From NCBI GenBank assembly GCA_964483155.1, contig CAZAAC010000001.1:1-64000 (forward strand): a DNA stretch of 64,000 bases, read 5' to 3'. Made by a program: the position numbers and the translations under genes. The DNA comes from JAAYYM01 sp964483155 (GTDB taxonomy: Bacteria > Bacillota > Clostridia > Lachnospirales > Lachnospiraceae). Positions 44,537 to 54,241 of this stretch are shown piece after piece (within the stretch, counting starts at the first letter, position 1; each line of letters opens with the position of its first letter). The notes under the pieces are model-generated. The model searched no databases, was not told the origin of the DNA, and worked only from the letters and a program-made list of their open reading frames with translations.

Positions 44537-45892
44537 TTATTGTTGTATCGCTTTATTTCCAAGCGTTACGGATAGTGTTTTTTCTTCATATTCTTCACCA
44601 TTTGCACGCTTTATAACGATATCCACCGTCGTACCGGCCGAATAGTATGCCAATGTTTCCTGCAATTCTGCCATTGTTCCTATTTTCTGTCCATCAAATT
44701 CTGTTATAATATCCCCTTTTTGAATTCCCGCTTCTTTTGCTGCCGTTCCCTCTAGTGCCTGCGCTACATAGATACCAATTGGCATCGAATATGTCTGCGC
44801 AACCTCTTCTGTGACATCTACACCTGAAATACCAAGATAAGACTCCTCACCAATCCCAACTTTTTCTCGCGTCTGTCTGTTAATCAACTCATCCATAATT
44901 GGCTTTGCTTCTGAAATAGGTATCGCATACCCCATACCTTCCACCATACTGGAAGAGAACTTGGCTGCATTGATTCCAATTACCTCACCATTCATATTCA
45001 GAAGTGCGCCTCCAGAATTACCAGGATTAATCGCCGCATCTGTCTGAATTAATATATTAGTATTATTATCTATTGTAATCTCCCTGTCAAGTGCGCTAAT
45101 CACACCAGTCGTAACAGATTGTCCATATCCAAGTGCATTTCCGATTGCTATAGCTGGTTCACCAACCTTCAAGGAAGAAGAATCGCCTAATGTAGCAACC
45201 TTTATCTCCGCTAATGTGTCTTCGCTAATATCTTCAATCGGTATTGCGACAATCGCTAAATCAACCTCTGAATCGGCGCCCTTCAATTTCGCTTCTGCTG
45301 TTGCCCCATCAATAAATTGTATTGATAAGGTATTTGCATCATCTGCCACATGGTTATTCGTTACTATTAATAACTCAGAATCGTTTTGTCCCACTATAAT
45401 GCCAGAGCCACTTGTTTCACTTTCATAGGTACCAGTCTGACCAAAAAAATTAGTTGCCGTCTGTGTCGATTGATTGATAATTGACACAACAGAAGGCATT
45501 GCTTCCGTTACAACATTTGTAACATCCAAAGCTTTCACGGGCGTAATCAATTTCTCTGATTTCTCAGTCTCTAGCGCTTTTTCATCGGTTTCAGGCAGTG
45601 TCACAGGTAAAATCGTATCCACTGTCGCAGAATTCTGTGCAGACAGTGCTTCTCTGCCTGCTATCTCCGCTGTCACAAGATCAACGGCAAAAAATCCAAG
45701 TGCGCCAAACCCGCCAAAAATTAATCCCAATACCATAAATGTCATAGCCTTTTTAATAAATCCAGATGTCTTTTTGCTCTTAACAGGTGCCGCTATATTA
45801 TTTTTGGGTATCTCATAGGACGCATATGAATTTTGATACGGACTGCTCCCCATACTACCATAATTAGAATTGTTGTTATTTTCATCATACAT
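44537..45892 (-). CDS. htrA: HtrA/DegP-like trypsin-PDZ serine protease
   Basis: 451 residues. An N-terminal cytoplasmic segment of about 45 residues, rich in Asn/Tyr/Ser, precedes one TM helix (FMVLGLIFGGFGALGFFAV). The protease domain (about 125-345) has His in VTNNHVAD, Asp in SEVDLAIVAI and Ser in NPGNSGGALL. A PDZ domain (about 350-445) follows. It degrades misfolded proteins outside the membrane. AAAGGAG is the ribosome binding site. It is first in the unit with clpX. Confidence 0.92.
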   Translation of the reverse strand: MYDENNNNSNYGSMGSSPYQNSYASYEIPKNNIAAPVKSKKTSGFIKKAMTFMVLGLIFGGFGALGFFAVDLVTAEIAGREALSAQNSATVDTILPVTLPETDEKALETEKSEKLITPVKALDVTNVVTEAMPSVVSIINQSTQTATNFFGQTGTYESETSGSGIIVGQNDSELLIVTNNHVADDANTLSIQFIDGATAEAKLKGADSEVDLAIVAIPIEDISEDTLAEIKVATLGDSSSLKVGEPAIAIGNALGYGQSVTTGVISALDREITIDNNTNILIQTDAAINPGNSGGALLNMNGEVIGINAAKFSSSMVEGMGYAIPISEAKPIMDELINRQTREKVGIGEESYLGISGVDVTEEVAQTYSMPIGIYVAQALEGTAAKEAGIQKGDIITEFDGQKIGTMAELQETLAYYSAGTTVDIVIKRANGEEYEEKTLSVTLGNKAIQQ

Positions 45893-46102
45893 AATAAAGA
45901 CTCCTTTCGCTTTTCACTTTGATATCTTTAGTCTACAAATAAGATGTGTTTTATTTGTGACAAAATATTAAAAAAAATGTGATGAACAAAAAACATTTCC
46001 CTCTCATACTCGATGAAATTAAATACATCAAAATATAAGAAGGAAATTGTTATCATTTCTTATGCTTGCAGATCATACTTCATTGACCTTCTTTTCATTC
46101 CA

Positions 46103-47151
46103 TTATTCTCTTTTAGGAAGTTCTGATTGCAGGAACATATGTAGTTGATATGAAATTTTATTCAACGGTAACTGCATTTCGACAGCACCTATTTCATAGG
46201 CAATTTTAGGCATTCCATATACCACACTGGTTTTTTCATCTTGTCCTATGGTTCTGGCACCTTCTTTTCTAATCTGCCATAATCCTCTCGCACCATCGCT
46301 TCCCATTCCTGTCAGAATGACTCCTATCGCATTCTTCCCCGCTTCTCTGGCGACAAATTCAAACAATACATCTACAGAAGGACAGTGCCCATTCACTTTC
46401 TCTCCCTGAATACATTCAATCCTATACTTATCATAGTGCTTCTTTATACGTATATGTCTGTCTCCTGGCGCAATTACTACCATTCCACTTGATAAAACAT
46501 CACCATTCTCGGCTTCTTTTACCCGAAGCTTTGTCTGCACATTGAGCCTGTCAGCAAACATTTTGGAAAATTTGCGTGGAATATGTTGCACGACTACAAT
46601 ACCAGGCATATTGGGCGGCAAATCCTTAAGTACATTATACAACGCTTCCGTTCCTCCTGTCGAGGCTCCAATTGCAATAATTTTTTTTGCATCATAATGC
46701 CTGTCAGGAATAACAGCCGGTTTTTCAAAGATTTCCTGCTTTGAAATATTCGCTTTTGCTGCTGTTTTTATTTTACCATTCAGTTCTTTAACAAATGCTT
46801 CCATATCAATAACCGATTGTATATCTGGCTTTGTAATAAAGTCCACCGCACCAGCATTCATGGCGTCAAATACTGCTTCGCTGACTGAACTTACGACAAT
46901 TGCTGGAAGCGGAAACTGCGGCATGAGTCTTCTGATAAATTCAACACCATTCATTTTAGGCATTTCCACATCGCAAATCATGACATCCGGCTTATATTTC
47001 AATAACTTGTCCCTTGCATCAAACGGATCTACAGCTGTTGCTACAACTTCTAACTGCAGATCAGATGAAACTATCTTTGACATGATTTCTCTGGCAAGCA
47101 TGCTGTCATCAACGATTAATACCCTGATTTTTTTTCATTGTTCAGCGTCAT
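46103..47151 (-). CDS. cheB: Chemotaxis response regulator methylesterase CheB, frameshifted near the N-terminus
   Basis: CheB removes methyl groups from receptors. The CheY-like receiver keeps the phosphoryl Asp in VMICDVEMP. The catalytic domain has ASTGGTEAL (Ser), VVQHIP (His) and MGSDGARG (Asp). The frame from an internal ATG at 47101 lacks the first receiver strand. Upstream the same frame codes VLIVDDSM but has no start. An ATG at 47151 with GGGAGG seven bases before reads MTLNNEK and then shifts at an eight-A run (47128-47135 complement). Nine A would join both into a 349-residue CheB. The reading is either a sequencing indel or a real slip site. It is the last gene of the che operon. 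Confidence 0.8.
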
Positions 47152-47170
47152 AATGCAACCTCCCATTTTT

Positions 47171-47989
47171 TCATGTCATCTTTTGATAGATAGACGGCAA
47201 TACATATTTAAATCGGCTTTTACTTCTGTCAATCGATTCAGAATGACCCAAAAACAAATATCCTCCATTTTCCAGCAAATTGTAGAACTGTTCCACCAAA
47301 TTATCTTTTGTCACATTATCAAAGTATATCATGACATTTCTACAAAAGATTACGTGAAATTTTTTCTTAAATGGATATACTTTGTCCATCAAATTAAATT
47401 TTCGGTATATGACATCTTCCTTGAGTCTTTCCGAAACAATAACCGTATCATGGTCAATTGTCTCAAAATACTTTTTCGTCCATGATGCAGGAAGAGGTGC
47501 TATACTTTGTCGATTATATATTCCAGTTTTCGCCGTCTCCAAAATTGCACTTGAAATATCTGTTGCTAATATTTTTGTATCCCAAAACAATTTTTCTTTT
47601 CCAAAATAGTCATCAATAATCATGGAAAGTGTATATGCTTCCTCTCCAGAAGAACATGCCGCACACCATACTCGAAGATCTTTATGCTTAATGCTTAATG
47701 ATAAATGAGGCAGTATCTCTTTTTGAAGATAGTGAAAATGATCTGCCTCTCTCATAAAAAAGGTGTGATTTGTTGTAATTTTATCCGTAAGCAGTCGTGC
47801 AGCGTTTCCACTCTTATCAGAGATTACGTATTGATAAAAATCTGTAAATCTTTGAAAGCCCATTTTCTCAAGCACTTGCTGCAGTCTTCCTTCAACAAGC
47901 ATCTTTTTTTCTTTTTTCAAAAAAATCCCGTAATTCTCTTTAATATAGTTAGAAAGTTGTACAAATTCCTTGTCGGTTATTGTGATCAC
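47171..47989 (-). CDS. cheR: Chemotaxis protein methyltransferase CheR
   Basis: 272 residues. The N-terminal CheR_N domain (residues 1-60) precedes a SAM methyltransferase domain with WCAACSSGEEAYTL and VIFCRNVMIYFD. It methylates the receptors. The start is GTG at 47989 with GAGGG just before. No CheR-binding pentapeptide is seen at the C-terminus of the neighbouring receptor. Confidence 0.92.
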   Translation of the reverse strand: MITITDKEFVQLSNYIKENYGIFLKKEKKMLVEGRLQQVLEKMGFQRFTDFYQYVISDKSGNAARLLTDKITTNHTFFMREADHFHYLQKEILPHLSLSIKHKDLRVWCAACSSGEEAYTLSMIIDDYFGKEKLFWDTKILATDISSAILETAKTGIYNRQSIAPLPASWTKKYFETIDHDTVIVSERLKEDVIYRKFNLMDKVYPFKKKFHVIFCRNVMIYFDNVTKDNLVEQFYNLLENGGYLFLGHSESIDRSKSRFKYVLPSIYQKMT

Positions 47990-48015
47990 TTTGCCCTCAG
48001 TCCTCTCAAATTTAG

Positions 48016-49704
48016 TTAATATTTTCCAAATTCACTATCACTCAAAGCAATCTTGCTTATATTTACTTCCTTTTCTTTCTTATTTCCAAGAGCGTTAAGC
48101 ATTTCCATAACTTCAGGGCTTATTTCTTTTCTATTATCATAACTCATGATATGATTTTTGTCTTTTCTTAGATTAAACTTCTTTACTTCTTTATTCATGA
48201 TTTCAGCCTGACTTGAAAGTTCTTCACTTGCTGCTGCCGCTTCTTCAGAAGTTGCTGAATTAGTCTGAATGACTGTAGATACCTGCAGAATTCCCTGATT
48301 AATCTGCTCTATACCAAGTGACTGCTCATTTGAAGCCACTGTTATCTCTCCGACCAATTTTGCTGTTTCTTCTACGCCGCTCACTATCTTGCCAAGCGCT
48401 TCGGCCGTTTCATTTGCTATACGGGTTCCGCCTTCTGCTTTCTTGATGGAGCTCTCTATCATGCTAGTAGTTTCTTTTGCCGCATCAGCTGATTTTGCTG
48501 CCAGATTTCTGACCTCTTCTGCCACTACCGCAAATCCTTTTCCATGCTGACCTGCTCTCGCTGCTTCAACTGCCGCGTTTAACGCCAATATATTTGTCTG
48601 AAAAGCAATATCATCAATTACTTTAATTACTTTTGAAATATTGCTTGATGACTCATTGATATCTTCCATTGCTTTCTGCATTTCACCCATCTGCTTATTT
48701 CCTTTGCCAGCATCCTCCTGAATATTCTGTGCAACCTGGTATGCTTCATTTGCACGCTCGGCATTTTGCGTTGTTTGTGAAGATATTTGTTCAATTGATG
48801 CTGTCAATTCTTCGATAGAGCTAGCCTGCTCTGTTGCGCCCTGTGACAATGCAATACTAGAGTCTGAAACCTGTCTTGCTCCTGTTGCGACCTGTTCTGC
48901 TGCTTCCGTTATATTTCCCATAAGCTCATTCAGATTATCAATCATAGCCTTAAATGCATTTGCCAGCATCCCTACTTCATCTTTCGAATTCATCTGCACG
49001 TCTACATCAAGATTTCCTTTTACGATTTCATTTGCAACAACAAGGATCTCTTTAATTGGTGTGCTGATAGAACGAGAAATAACAAGGCCAAGCACAACTG
49101 CTATTATAATGCCTACTACAAGCAAAATAATCGTCGTCGTAACTGCTGTATCAGCAATACTACTGTTTTCATCGGCTGTTGTTTTTGCAAGTGTGATTTT
49201 ATTTACAGTCAAATTACTTACTGCAGTTACAAGATTAGTGGCAGCTTCTGCTCCTTCACCATTCATTAATGCAAGAACTTCTTTTTGGTTACTTTCATCC
49301 AGCGTAAGTGTTAGCACTTCATTTCCAACCACAGTATATGCTTTTTTTGCCTCGATCAAGTTCTGCACATACTCTTTGCCTTCTTCCGAGGTGATTGTTT
49401 CTGAGAATGAAGCAACTGCCTCATCAAAGGACTGGCTTTTCTCTTCAAATTTTTGCATATACTCTTCGATTTCCTCTTTATCCTCTGAAATAATAGAATC
49501 TCTTATGACTATTCTCATATCCTGATAACTATTATTTAGTGCAATCAGCGACTCAAAAGGAGCTGTCATGTTTGTATATAGTTTTGTATCCTGTTTTGCA
49601 ACATTTTGAATATTTAGTAACCCTACGATACCAATGATTGCTGCTATCGCCGCAACAATAATAAAACCGCCTAAAAGTTTCACGCCAATCTTTATGTTCT
49701 TCAT
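48016..49704 (-). CDS. Methyl-accepting chemotaxis protein
   Basis: 562 residues. TM1 (about 9-30), a four-helix-bundle-like sensor (about 31-190), TM2 (TTIILLVVGIIIAVVLGLVI), a HAMP domain (about 212-265), and a signalling domain whose hairpin tip contains AFQTNILALNAAVEAARAG. The C-terminal 45 residues are a flexible tail (ending DSEFGKY). Ligand cannot be told. The start overlaps the stop of cheW (ATGA). Confidence 0.9.
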   Translation of the reverse strand: MKNIKIGVKLLGGFIIVAAIAAIIGIVGLLNIQNVAKQDTKLYTNMTAPFESLIALNNSYQDMRIVIRDSIISEDKEEIEEYMQKFEEKSQSFDEAVASFSETITSEEGKEYVQNLIEAKKAYTVVGNEVLTLTLDESNQKEVLALMNGEGAEAATNLVTAVSNLTVNKITLAKTTADENSSIADTAVTTTIILLVVGIIIAVVLGLVISRSISTPIKEILVVANEIVKGNLDVDVQMNSKDEVGMLANAFKAMIDNLNELMGNITEAAEQVATGARQVSDSSIALSQGATEQASSIEELTASIEQISSQTTQNAERANEAYQVAQNIQEDAGKGNKQMGEMQKAMEDINESSSNISKVIKVIDDIAFQTNILALNAAVEAARAGQHGKGFAVVAEEVRNLAAKSADAAKETTSMIESSIKKAEGGTRIANETAEALGKIVSGVEETAKLVGEITVASNEQSLGIEQINQGILQVSTVIQTNSATSEEAAAASEELSSQAEIMNKEVKKFNLRKDKNHIMSYDNRKEISPEVMEMLNALGNKKEKEVNISKIALSDSEFGKY

Positions 49705-50213
49705 ATACTTTCCCTCCCATTATCTATACTAATTAATTTTTCATTTTCCGTTTCATTTAATAACTGATAACAGTCTAATATTAGTTTGACCTCTGTGCTT
49801 ATTTTGCCGATTCCTTTTATAAATCTGTTACTGTTTTGATCCATTTCCGGTGGAGATACAATTTCTGTCTCTGGTATAATTGCCACCTCTGCTACGCCAT
49901 CTACGATTAACCCTATCGAGACTTCCTCCAGATCAATAATGACGACACAGGTTCTGTCATTATATTCTTTAAATGGCTTCTTAAATCTAATACGGACATC
50001 CATAACGGGTATAATTTTCCCCCTCAGGTTAATGATACCTTTGATATATTCTGGTAATTCTGGCACCTCTGTAATTGGCTGTACGCCGATAATTTCAGTG
50101 ACTCTCTGGATCTCAATCCCATAATATTCTTTTCCTAAGGTGAAGATTAAATACTTGTCCTTCTGCGTATCTTCTTCCTGTTCCAGTTCCATATCCAATA
50201 TTGCTTCCGTCAT
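49701..50213 (-). CDS. cheW: Chemotaxis adaptor CheW
   Basis: 170 residues, a single CheW domain (YLIFTLGKEYYGIEIQRV, then GIINLRGKIIPVMDVRIRF). It links the receptor and CheA. It lies between cheA and mcp. Confidence 0.92.
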   Translation of the reverse strand: MTEAILDMELEQEEDTQKDKYLIFTLGKEYYGIEIQRVTEIIGVQPITEVPELPEYIKGIINLRGKIIPVMDVRIRFKKPFKEYNDRTCVVIIDLEEVSIGLIVDGVAEVAIIPETEIVSPPEMDQNSNRFIKGIGKISTEVKLILDCYQLLNETENEKLISIDNGRESI

Positions 50214-50239
50214 AGCTTCATCTCCTATCTTTCAATTTT

Positions 50240-52240
50240 TTATGAATTGGATTTGTAGTTCTTTATTAAATTGATATTTCGAAAATCAATCAGGCTCCCA
50301 ATGTCTAAAATCAAACTAATATTGCCGTCTCCTAATAAAGTACAGCCTGTTACGCCCACTATTTTCTTTACATTCCTAATGTAGTTTGGTAATGATTTTA
50401 CGACCACCTGCTGCTGCCCTAATAATGCATCTGCAAATAAGCAGATACTTTTTTCCCCTTGTTCTACCATAACTAAAATTCCATTTTTATAATCAGTAAC
50501 TTTTGTATGAATTTTATAAAACTCATGCAGACGGATAATCGGATAGCATTGCCCCCTGACAATAATCATCTCATGATTCTCTGCGTCTTTTATAATGTCA
50601 TGTTCATTGGGACGAAATGACTCACGGATGGCAGTAATAGGCAACGTATACCAGCCTTTTCCTACCTGAATAATCATTCCATCAATAATTGCAAGCGTAA
50701 GCGGAATCTTCATCGTAATGGTAGAGCCTGCTCCCTCTTTACTGTCTACCGAAACCGTTCCTCCAATGTTTCCGATACTTCGCATGACAACATCCATTCC
50801 TACACCACGTCCACTAAATTCCGTAACACTCTCTTTCGTCGAAAAGCCTGGTAAAAAAATTAGATTGTAAATTTCTTTATCTGTCATATCACTTTCTGCT
50901 TTATGCAACAGTCCATTTGCTTTTGCTTTTGCAAGAATCTTCTTTTTATCTAATCCACCGCCATCATCTTTAATCATAATTAGCACATCACTTCCCACAT
51001 GCTTTGCTTCTAAGATAATGGTTCCCATCTTTGGTTTGCCAACCGCCTCGCGTGTTTCTGGTGATTCTATCCCGTGATCCAGGGAATTTCTGACGAGGTG
51101 CATAAGTGGATCTGATATATTCTCTATAATGTTTTTATCAACTTCCGTTTCTTCACCGCTTGTAATCAGACGTACTTCTTTGTCCAACTTTTTACTCATA
51201 TCTCTAACAAGTCTCTGCATCTTTCGAAAGGTCGTAGATAAGGGAAGCATACGAATCGACATAACAATATCTCTTAACTCATTTGTTATTTTCTGAAGCT
51301 GAATTGATGATTTCTGGAAATTATCTATTTTCAATCCAGATAAATCCGGATTTTGGAGTACCATAGCCTCTGAAATAACTAATTCCCCAACAATGTCCAT
51401 AAGCATATCGAGCTTTGTCACATTCACACTAATTAAGTTTTGATGCACTGCTTTGTTCGTGTTTTCCTCCTCAGCCACTTCTTCTTTAAGAACAGTAGCT
51501 TCTCCCTGAACACAATTTGAATTTTCCTGTTCCTCCATAATCTGTTCAAACAATAAATCCTTTATGAAAGGATTATTCGACAAAATTTCATGCATCTGCT
51601 CATTTGTTTTTAATGAACTGAATTTCATTTTCAATCCTTCTAGCTTTATAATTTCTTGACTCTTATCTTCTTCAAGATTATTGGGTACTATTTCGTCCAT
51701 ACTCTCTGTGTGTTCCTTAAGATTATGAACTAATGTAAAGGCTCTGAGATGTTCCATCCCACAATCATCCTCGAAGAATATAGTCACTTGGTAATGATTG
51801 CAGGAAACCAGTTCATTATTCTTATCTTCATTGTCTTTTTGGATTGTCTGCAGCCTGTCATTGATTTTCTGAATCAACCTTGTAGGATCATCATTTAGCT
51901 CAACTCGTGCTGATACTTTTTCAATACCCGCCTTCATAAAATCCAAGACATCTAATATTAAATCTGTTAATAAAGAATACTCACTATTCTGCGGTTTATC
52001 CTCCCGTAAACAGGAAAATAAATCTTCTACAGAATGCGCCACCTTAGAAATAGGTGTGCACTGCATCATAGCCGCTGAACTCTTGATGGTATGCATGATA
52101 CGAAATATCTCATTAATATCAGAAGCATCAAAAATCTTTGCTTCTTCTCCCTTTAGAATACTTTGTTCTAATTGCTCCAGCATCTGCGATGTTTCAAATA
52201 TAAACATTTCTAACAAAGGTTCCCATTCTATATTTGTCAA
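50240..52240 (-). CDS. cheA: Chemotaxis histidine kinase CheA
   Basis: 666 residues. P1 has His50 in FRIMHTIKSSA. A P2-like region (about 140-265) is followed by the dimerisation domain, then the ATPase (NSLDHGIE, DDGGGLDK, GRGVGMDVV) and the P5 CheW-like domain to the C-terminus. It autophosphorylates and passes phosphate to CheY and CheB. Confidence 0.94.
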   Translation of the reverse strand: MTNIEWEPLLEMFIFETSQMLEQLEQSILKGEEAKIFDASDINEIFRIMHTIKSSAAMMQCTPISKVAHSVEDLFSCLREDKPQNSEYSLLTDLILDVLDFMKAGIEKVSARVELNDDPTRLIQKINDRLQTIQKDNEDKNNELVSCNHYQVTIFFEDDCGMEHLRAFTLVHNLKEHTESMDEIVPNNLEEDKSQEIIKLEGLKMKFSSLKTNEQMHEILSNNPFIKDLLFEQIMEEQENSNCVQGEATVLKEEVAEEENTNKAVHQNLISVNVTKLDMLMDIVGELVISEAMVLQNPDLSGLKIDNFQKSSIQLQKITNELRDIVMSIRMLPLSTTFRKMQRLVRDMSKKLDKEVRLITSGEETEVDKNIIENISDPLMHLVRNSLDHGIESPETREAVGKPKMGTIILEAKHVGSDVLIMIKDDGGGLDKKKILAKAKANGLLHKAESDMTDKEIYNLIFLPGFSTKESVTEFSGRGVGMDVVMRSIGNIGGTVSVDSKEGAGSTITMKIPLTLAIIDGMIIQVGKGWYTLPITAIRESFRPNEHDIIKDAENHEMIIVRGQCYPIIRLHEFYKIHTKVTDYKNGILVMVEQGEKSICLFADALLGQQQVVVKSLPNYIRNVKKIVGVTGCTLLGDGNISLILDIGSLIDFRNINLIKNYKSNS

Positions 52241-52261
52241 TAAATATCACCTCATTTCTTT

Positions 52262-52618
52262 TCACGAAAGGCTATTTAATGTCCTGATTATGTGCTCTTC
52301 ATTAAATGGTTTTACGATAAAGTGTTTTGCACCTGCTACGATTGCTTCTCTGACATAGCTTTCTTGCCCCATTGCCGAAATCATTACTACCTTTGCCGAA
52401 GCATCTTTTTTAACAATCTCTTTTAATGCTTCCAGACCGCCCATGACAGGCATCGTAATGTCCATTGTTACAATATCAGGGCATATTTCCTGATAGAGCG
52501 ATATCGCCACTTCTCCGTTTTCCGCCTCACCGACAATCATATAGTCATTCTTCTCCAAAATCATCTTCAATGACAGGCGCATGAACGCTGCGTCATCAAC
52601 AATCATTACCTTTTTCAT
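52262..52618 (-). CDS. cheY: Chemotaxis response regulator CheY
   Basis: 118 residues, a lone receiver domain. Acidic pocket Asp8 and Asp9 (IVDDAAF), phosphoryl Asp53 (TMDITMP), late Lys in IVKPFNEE. The ATG at 52618 has AAGGAGG upstream; the longer frame beginning at 52705 is not family-like. It is 21 bases ahead of cheA. Confidence 0.93.
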   Translation of the reverse strand: MKKVMIVDDAAFMRLSLKMILEKNDYMIVGEAENGEVAISLYQEICPDIVTMDITMPVMGGLEALKEIVKKDASAKVVMISAMGQESYVREAIVAGAKHFIVKPFNEEHIIRTLNSLS

Positions 52619-52658
52619 AGGCTCCCTCCTTATAATTGGTTTTAAAAGAAAAAAAGTT

Positions 52659-53765
52659 TTAAGCTTTGTTCCAATCATTCCATAGTTTTTGATATGCTTC
52701 TGCATATTCAGTCTCAGGCACTTCTCCGTACTCTTCTTTCAAAAGTCTTGCGTACCTCCGATATTGTGTTAAAAATAAGTCGTACCTTTTGAAATATAAA
52801 TATAAGTTTAGAAACTCTGCATGCGCTTCACAAGACAATGGATTACGATGAATAATTCTTTCAATCGCGTTTCTGGCTTCTTCAAAGTTCTTTTTTCTAC
52901 CATAATACTTGCCTATCTTTAGTAATACTTCCTCATATTTTTTTCCAAATATTCTCTTGTATCATATGCCCACAGATAATCCTCTTCCTCCAAAAATGTG
53001 CCCCGAAAAGAATCAAGTATCAAAAGGAATTGAGAAATATTCTGGTCGTCTATTACAATATGCTTATTGATATATCTTTCTGCATCTATAAAATCACAAA
53101 TTCCATCTGCTACTTCCAAAATATAATTATTTTTAATTATAATATCGCTTTTTTTTTAAGTTCAAATCACTAATTTGTTTTTTCAGAAAAGACATTGTCA
53201 CATATAAATTATTCAGTCCGTCTTCTTTTTCAGGAAATAATGCCCTGATTAATTCTTCCTTTGAAACATTTTTTCCATATTGGCATAGTAAATATGCAAA
53301 TAATTCTTTTGTTTTTTTAGTACGCCACCTTATAACATTTTCTTGTGTATTATTTTTATTTTTATAGACTTCTAATTTTTCAAAACAACGAATATAAGCA
53401 CTTTGTTCTCTGCTATCTTCAATATGAAAACCAATGGTCTCTCTTTCCTTAGAAAGCATTAATGATAAATTTGTCCTGCTATTTTTTAAATAAGCATAAT
53501 AAAAATAAATCATTTCTACTGTGACGAAAAAAAGATCTGTTTCAGTACTAATCTTTTCAATATCAGATAGAAAATCAGTACGCGCAACACTAGATGATTC
53601 CATGTCGATAATCGCAACATTGGGTTTATACTTGCCTATACTTTTCAAAAATGTGTTTTCATTTACAAAAGACTCGTACACATTAATATATCTCATTTCT
53701 TTTAGAATCATTTTAAGATGCTCCAATGCATTCTCATTTGCTTCAAAGATAACTGCTGAAATCAT
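52659..53765 (-). pseudogene. SARP-type response regulator broken by two compensating frameshifts
   Basis: The N-terminal frame (53765-53133) gives a receiver (VAIIDME near residue 55) and a winged-helix DNA-binding part (KTKELFAYLLCQYG, KEELIRALFPEK). It stops at a nine-A run (53149-53157 complement); with eight A it continues as SDIIIKNNYILEVADG. That second frame stops at a seven-A run (52938-52944 complement); with eight A it continues YEEVLLKIGKYYG and ends at 52659. The joined 368 residues form a complete receiver, winged helix and bacterial transcriptional activation (BTAD) domain. Either both indels are assembly errors, or the gene is dead. It precedes cheY and may regulate the operon. 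Confidence 0.75.
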
Positions 53766-53841
53766 TTACCCACTTCTTTCAAAATTTATTTTAATTTTAT
53801 AATAAGTATTTTGAATTTTCTCAAAATTTTATCTTGCATGA

Positions 53842-53870
53842 ATTATATATCAAATTTATTTTGAATTCAC
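53842..53870 (-). promoter_or_regulatory. Possible promoter for the SARP/che operon
   Basis: A perfect TATAAT (53842-53847, minus strand) lies 77 bases before the start at 53765. A poor -35 (GTGAAT) is 17 bases upstream. No sigma-D-type element is recognised. Confidence 0.4.
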
Positions 53871-54177
53871 TATCTATGCCAGAAATTATAATAATTTTAT
53901 CTTTTAAAATGGAGTTCAGACAATTGTATACTATTTTCTTCAAACCCAGCTTTAGGCAAATACCTATAAATACTGTGTTTCAAATAAGTACTGCTCTTAA
54001 GACAGGTTCCTCCTCGGAATAGATTTTAGATTTAATACAATTCCAATTTATGTTAACACGACATTCTTAACAAACCCTTGAATTTTCAGAAAATAAGATA
54101 CATTATAAGACAAGATTAAATTAGTTCTATAAATACTTCTAATTGCCACACAATTTCAGCCTCTTTTGGAAACAAAA
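53871..54177. other. AT-rich intergenic region, no gene recognised
   Basis: About 300 bases without a supported gene. A 62-codon rightward frame (53834-54022) lacks a ribosome binding site. Two short dyads are visible: TAGG-TATTTG-CCTA (53952-53965, minus) and TTCC-GAGGA-GGAA around 54008-54020. They do not match the riboswitch cores I know (c-di-GMP I and II among them). Confidence 0.4.
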
Positions 54178-54219
54178 AAAATCACCTTATTTGTTTTTAA
54201 TAAAACAAAAGGTGATTTT
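54178..54219 (-). terminator. Terminator of glmS
   Basis: AAAATCACCTT and AAGGTGATTTT arms with an inner TTTGTTTT/AAAACAAA pairing form a long hairpin followed by a T run on the minus strand, just past the glmS stop at 54242. Confidence 0.85.
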
Positions 54220-54241
54220 AATAAGTGAAAAGCATCCCATT

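Noticed and set aside
47101..47151. In-frame TGA before VLIVDDSM in cheB read as selenocysteine
   Set aside because: There is no Sec context, no SECIS-like hairpin was seen, and a single-base homopolymer shift explains it better.
53834..54022. 62-codon frame in the intergenic region
   Set aside because: No ribosome binding site, biased AT composition and no recognisable domain.
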